A DNA stretch of 5,232 nucleotides from UBA1822 sp963634795 (lineage in GTDB: Bacteria > Bacillota > Negativicutes > Veillonellales > Dialisteraceae): the NCBI GenBank assembly GCA_963634795.1, contig CAVHDO010000117.1, positions 1 through 5,232 on the forward strand, written 5' to 3'. The notes below the pieces were generated by a model. The model made no database searches and had not been told where the DNA came from. It saw only the letters and a program-made list of their open reading frames with translations. Made by a program: the position numbers and the translations under genes. The stretch's first letter is position 1; each line of letters opens with the position of its first letter. Below, piece by piece: positions 5,180 through 5,232 of this stretch.

Positions 5180-5232
5180 GCTGATATAGCTCAGTCGGTA
5201 GAGCGTATCCTTGGTAAGGATAAGGTCACCAG
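5180..5232 (+). tRNA. tRNA-Thr (anticodon GGT), cut by window end
   Basis: The first 53 nt of a tRNA are present: acceptor strand GCTGATA, D-arm GCTC/GAGC with loop AGTCGGTA, anticodon stem TATCC/GGATA with loop TTGGTAA. The anticodon GGT is at 5213-5215, reading ACC and ACU. The variable loop is complete and the T-stem begins at the window edge; the rest lies outside. It pairs functionally with the Thr(TGT) gene at the head of the array. Confidence 0.92.

Overview
The window holds a compact chromosomal housekeeping block of a Gram-positive-lineage bacterium. The core is rapZ (yvcJ) - yvcK (glmR) - whiA in that order on the + strand, a gene cluster typical of Firmicutes and Actinobacteria. 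Coding GC looks moderately high (judged by eye). YvcK carries an N-terminal two-helix membrane extension, tRNA genes encode their own CCA ends, and the -35/-10 boxes are classic sigma-A type. Together these suggest a Firmicute, perhaps one of the Negativicutes (Selenomonas/Megasphaera-like). That placement is inference only.

Layout. 1-143: a heptamer-repeat fold-back element whose left end may lie outside the window. 144-281: the leader of the operon. 282-4527: five co-directional genes: a Cof-type HAD hydrolase, rapZ, yvcK, whiA and a small DUF951-type protein. The first four overlap or touch at their ends (17-, 4- and 1-nt overlaps), and the fifth follows after 29 nt. 4528-4815: about 290 nt of noncoding DNA holding a likely intrinsic terminator built from TCAGA-type repeats, a second heptamer array (AGCCGGG type) and a second, better preserved copy of the fold-back element (AGTGAGC arms with a perfect 11-bp inner inverted repeat). 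4816-4918: two tandem sigma-A promoters. 4933-5232: a tightly packed tRNA array, Thr(TGT) - Tyr(GTA) - initiator fMet(CAT) - Thr(GGT), the last cut by the window end.

How the genes fit together. RapZ is a P-loop NTPase with an RNA-binding C-terminal domain. YvcK/GlmR is a UDP-sugar-binding regulator of amino-sugar and cell-wall precursor supply. WhiA is a DNA-binding protein tied to cell division and chromosome organisation. Their translational coupling fits a module linking carbon and amino-sugar status to envelope growth and division. The tRNA array is a separate transcription unit with its own strong promoters.

I see no phage, transposase, CRISPR, toxin-antitoxin or defence genes. The part least explained by known families is the intergenic repeat material: two related fold-back elements in direct orientation bracket the operon, and three different period-7 arrays lie side by side in one spacer.
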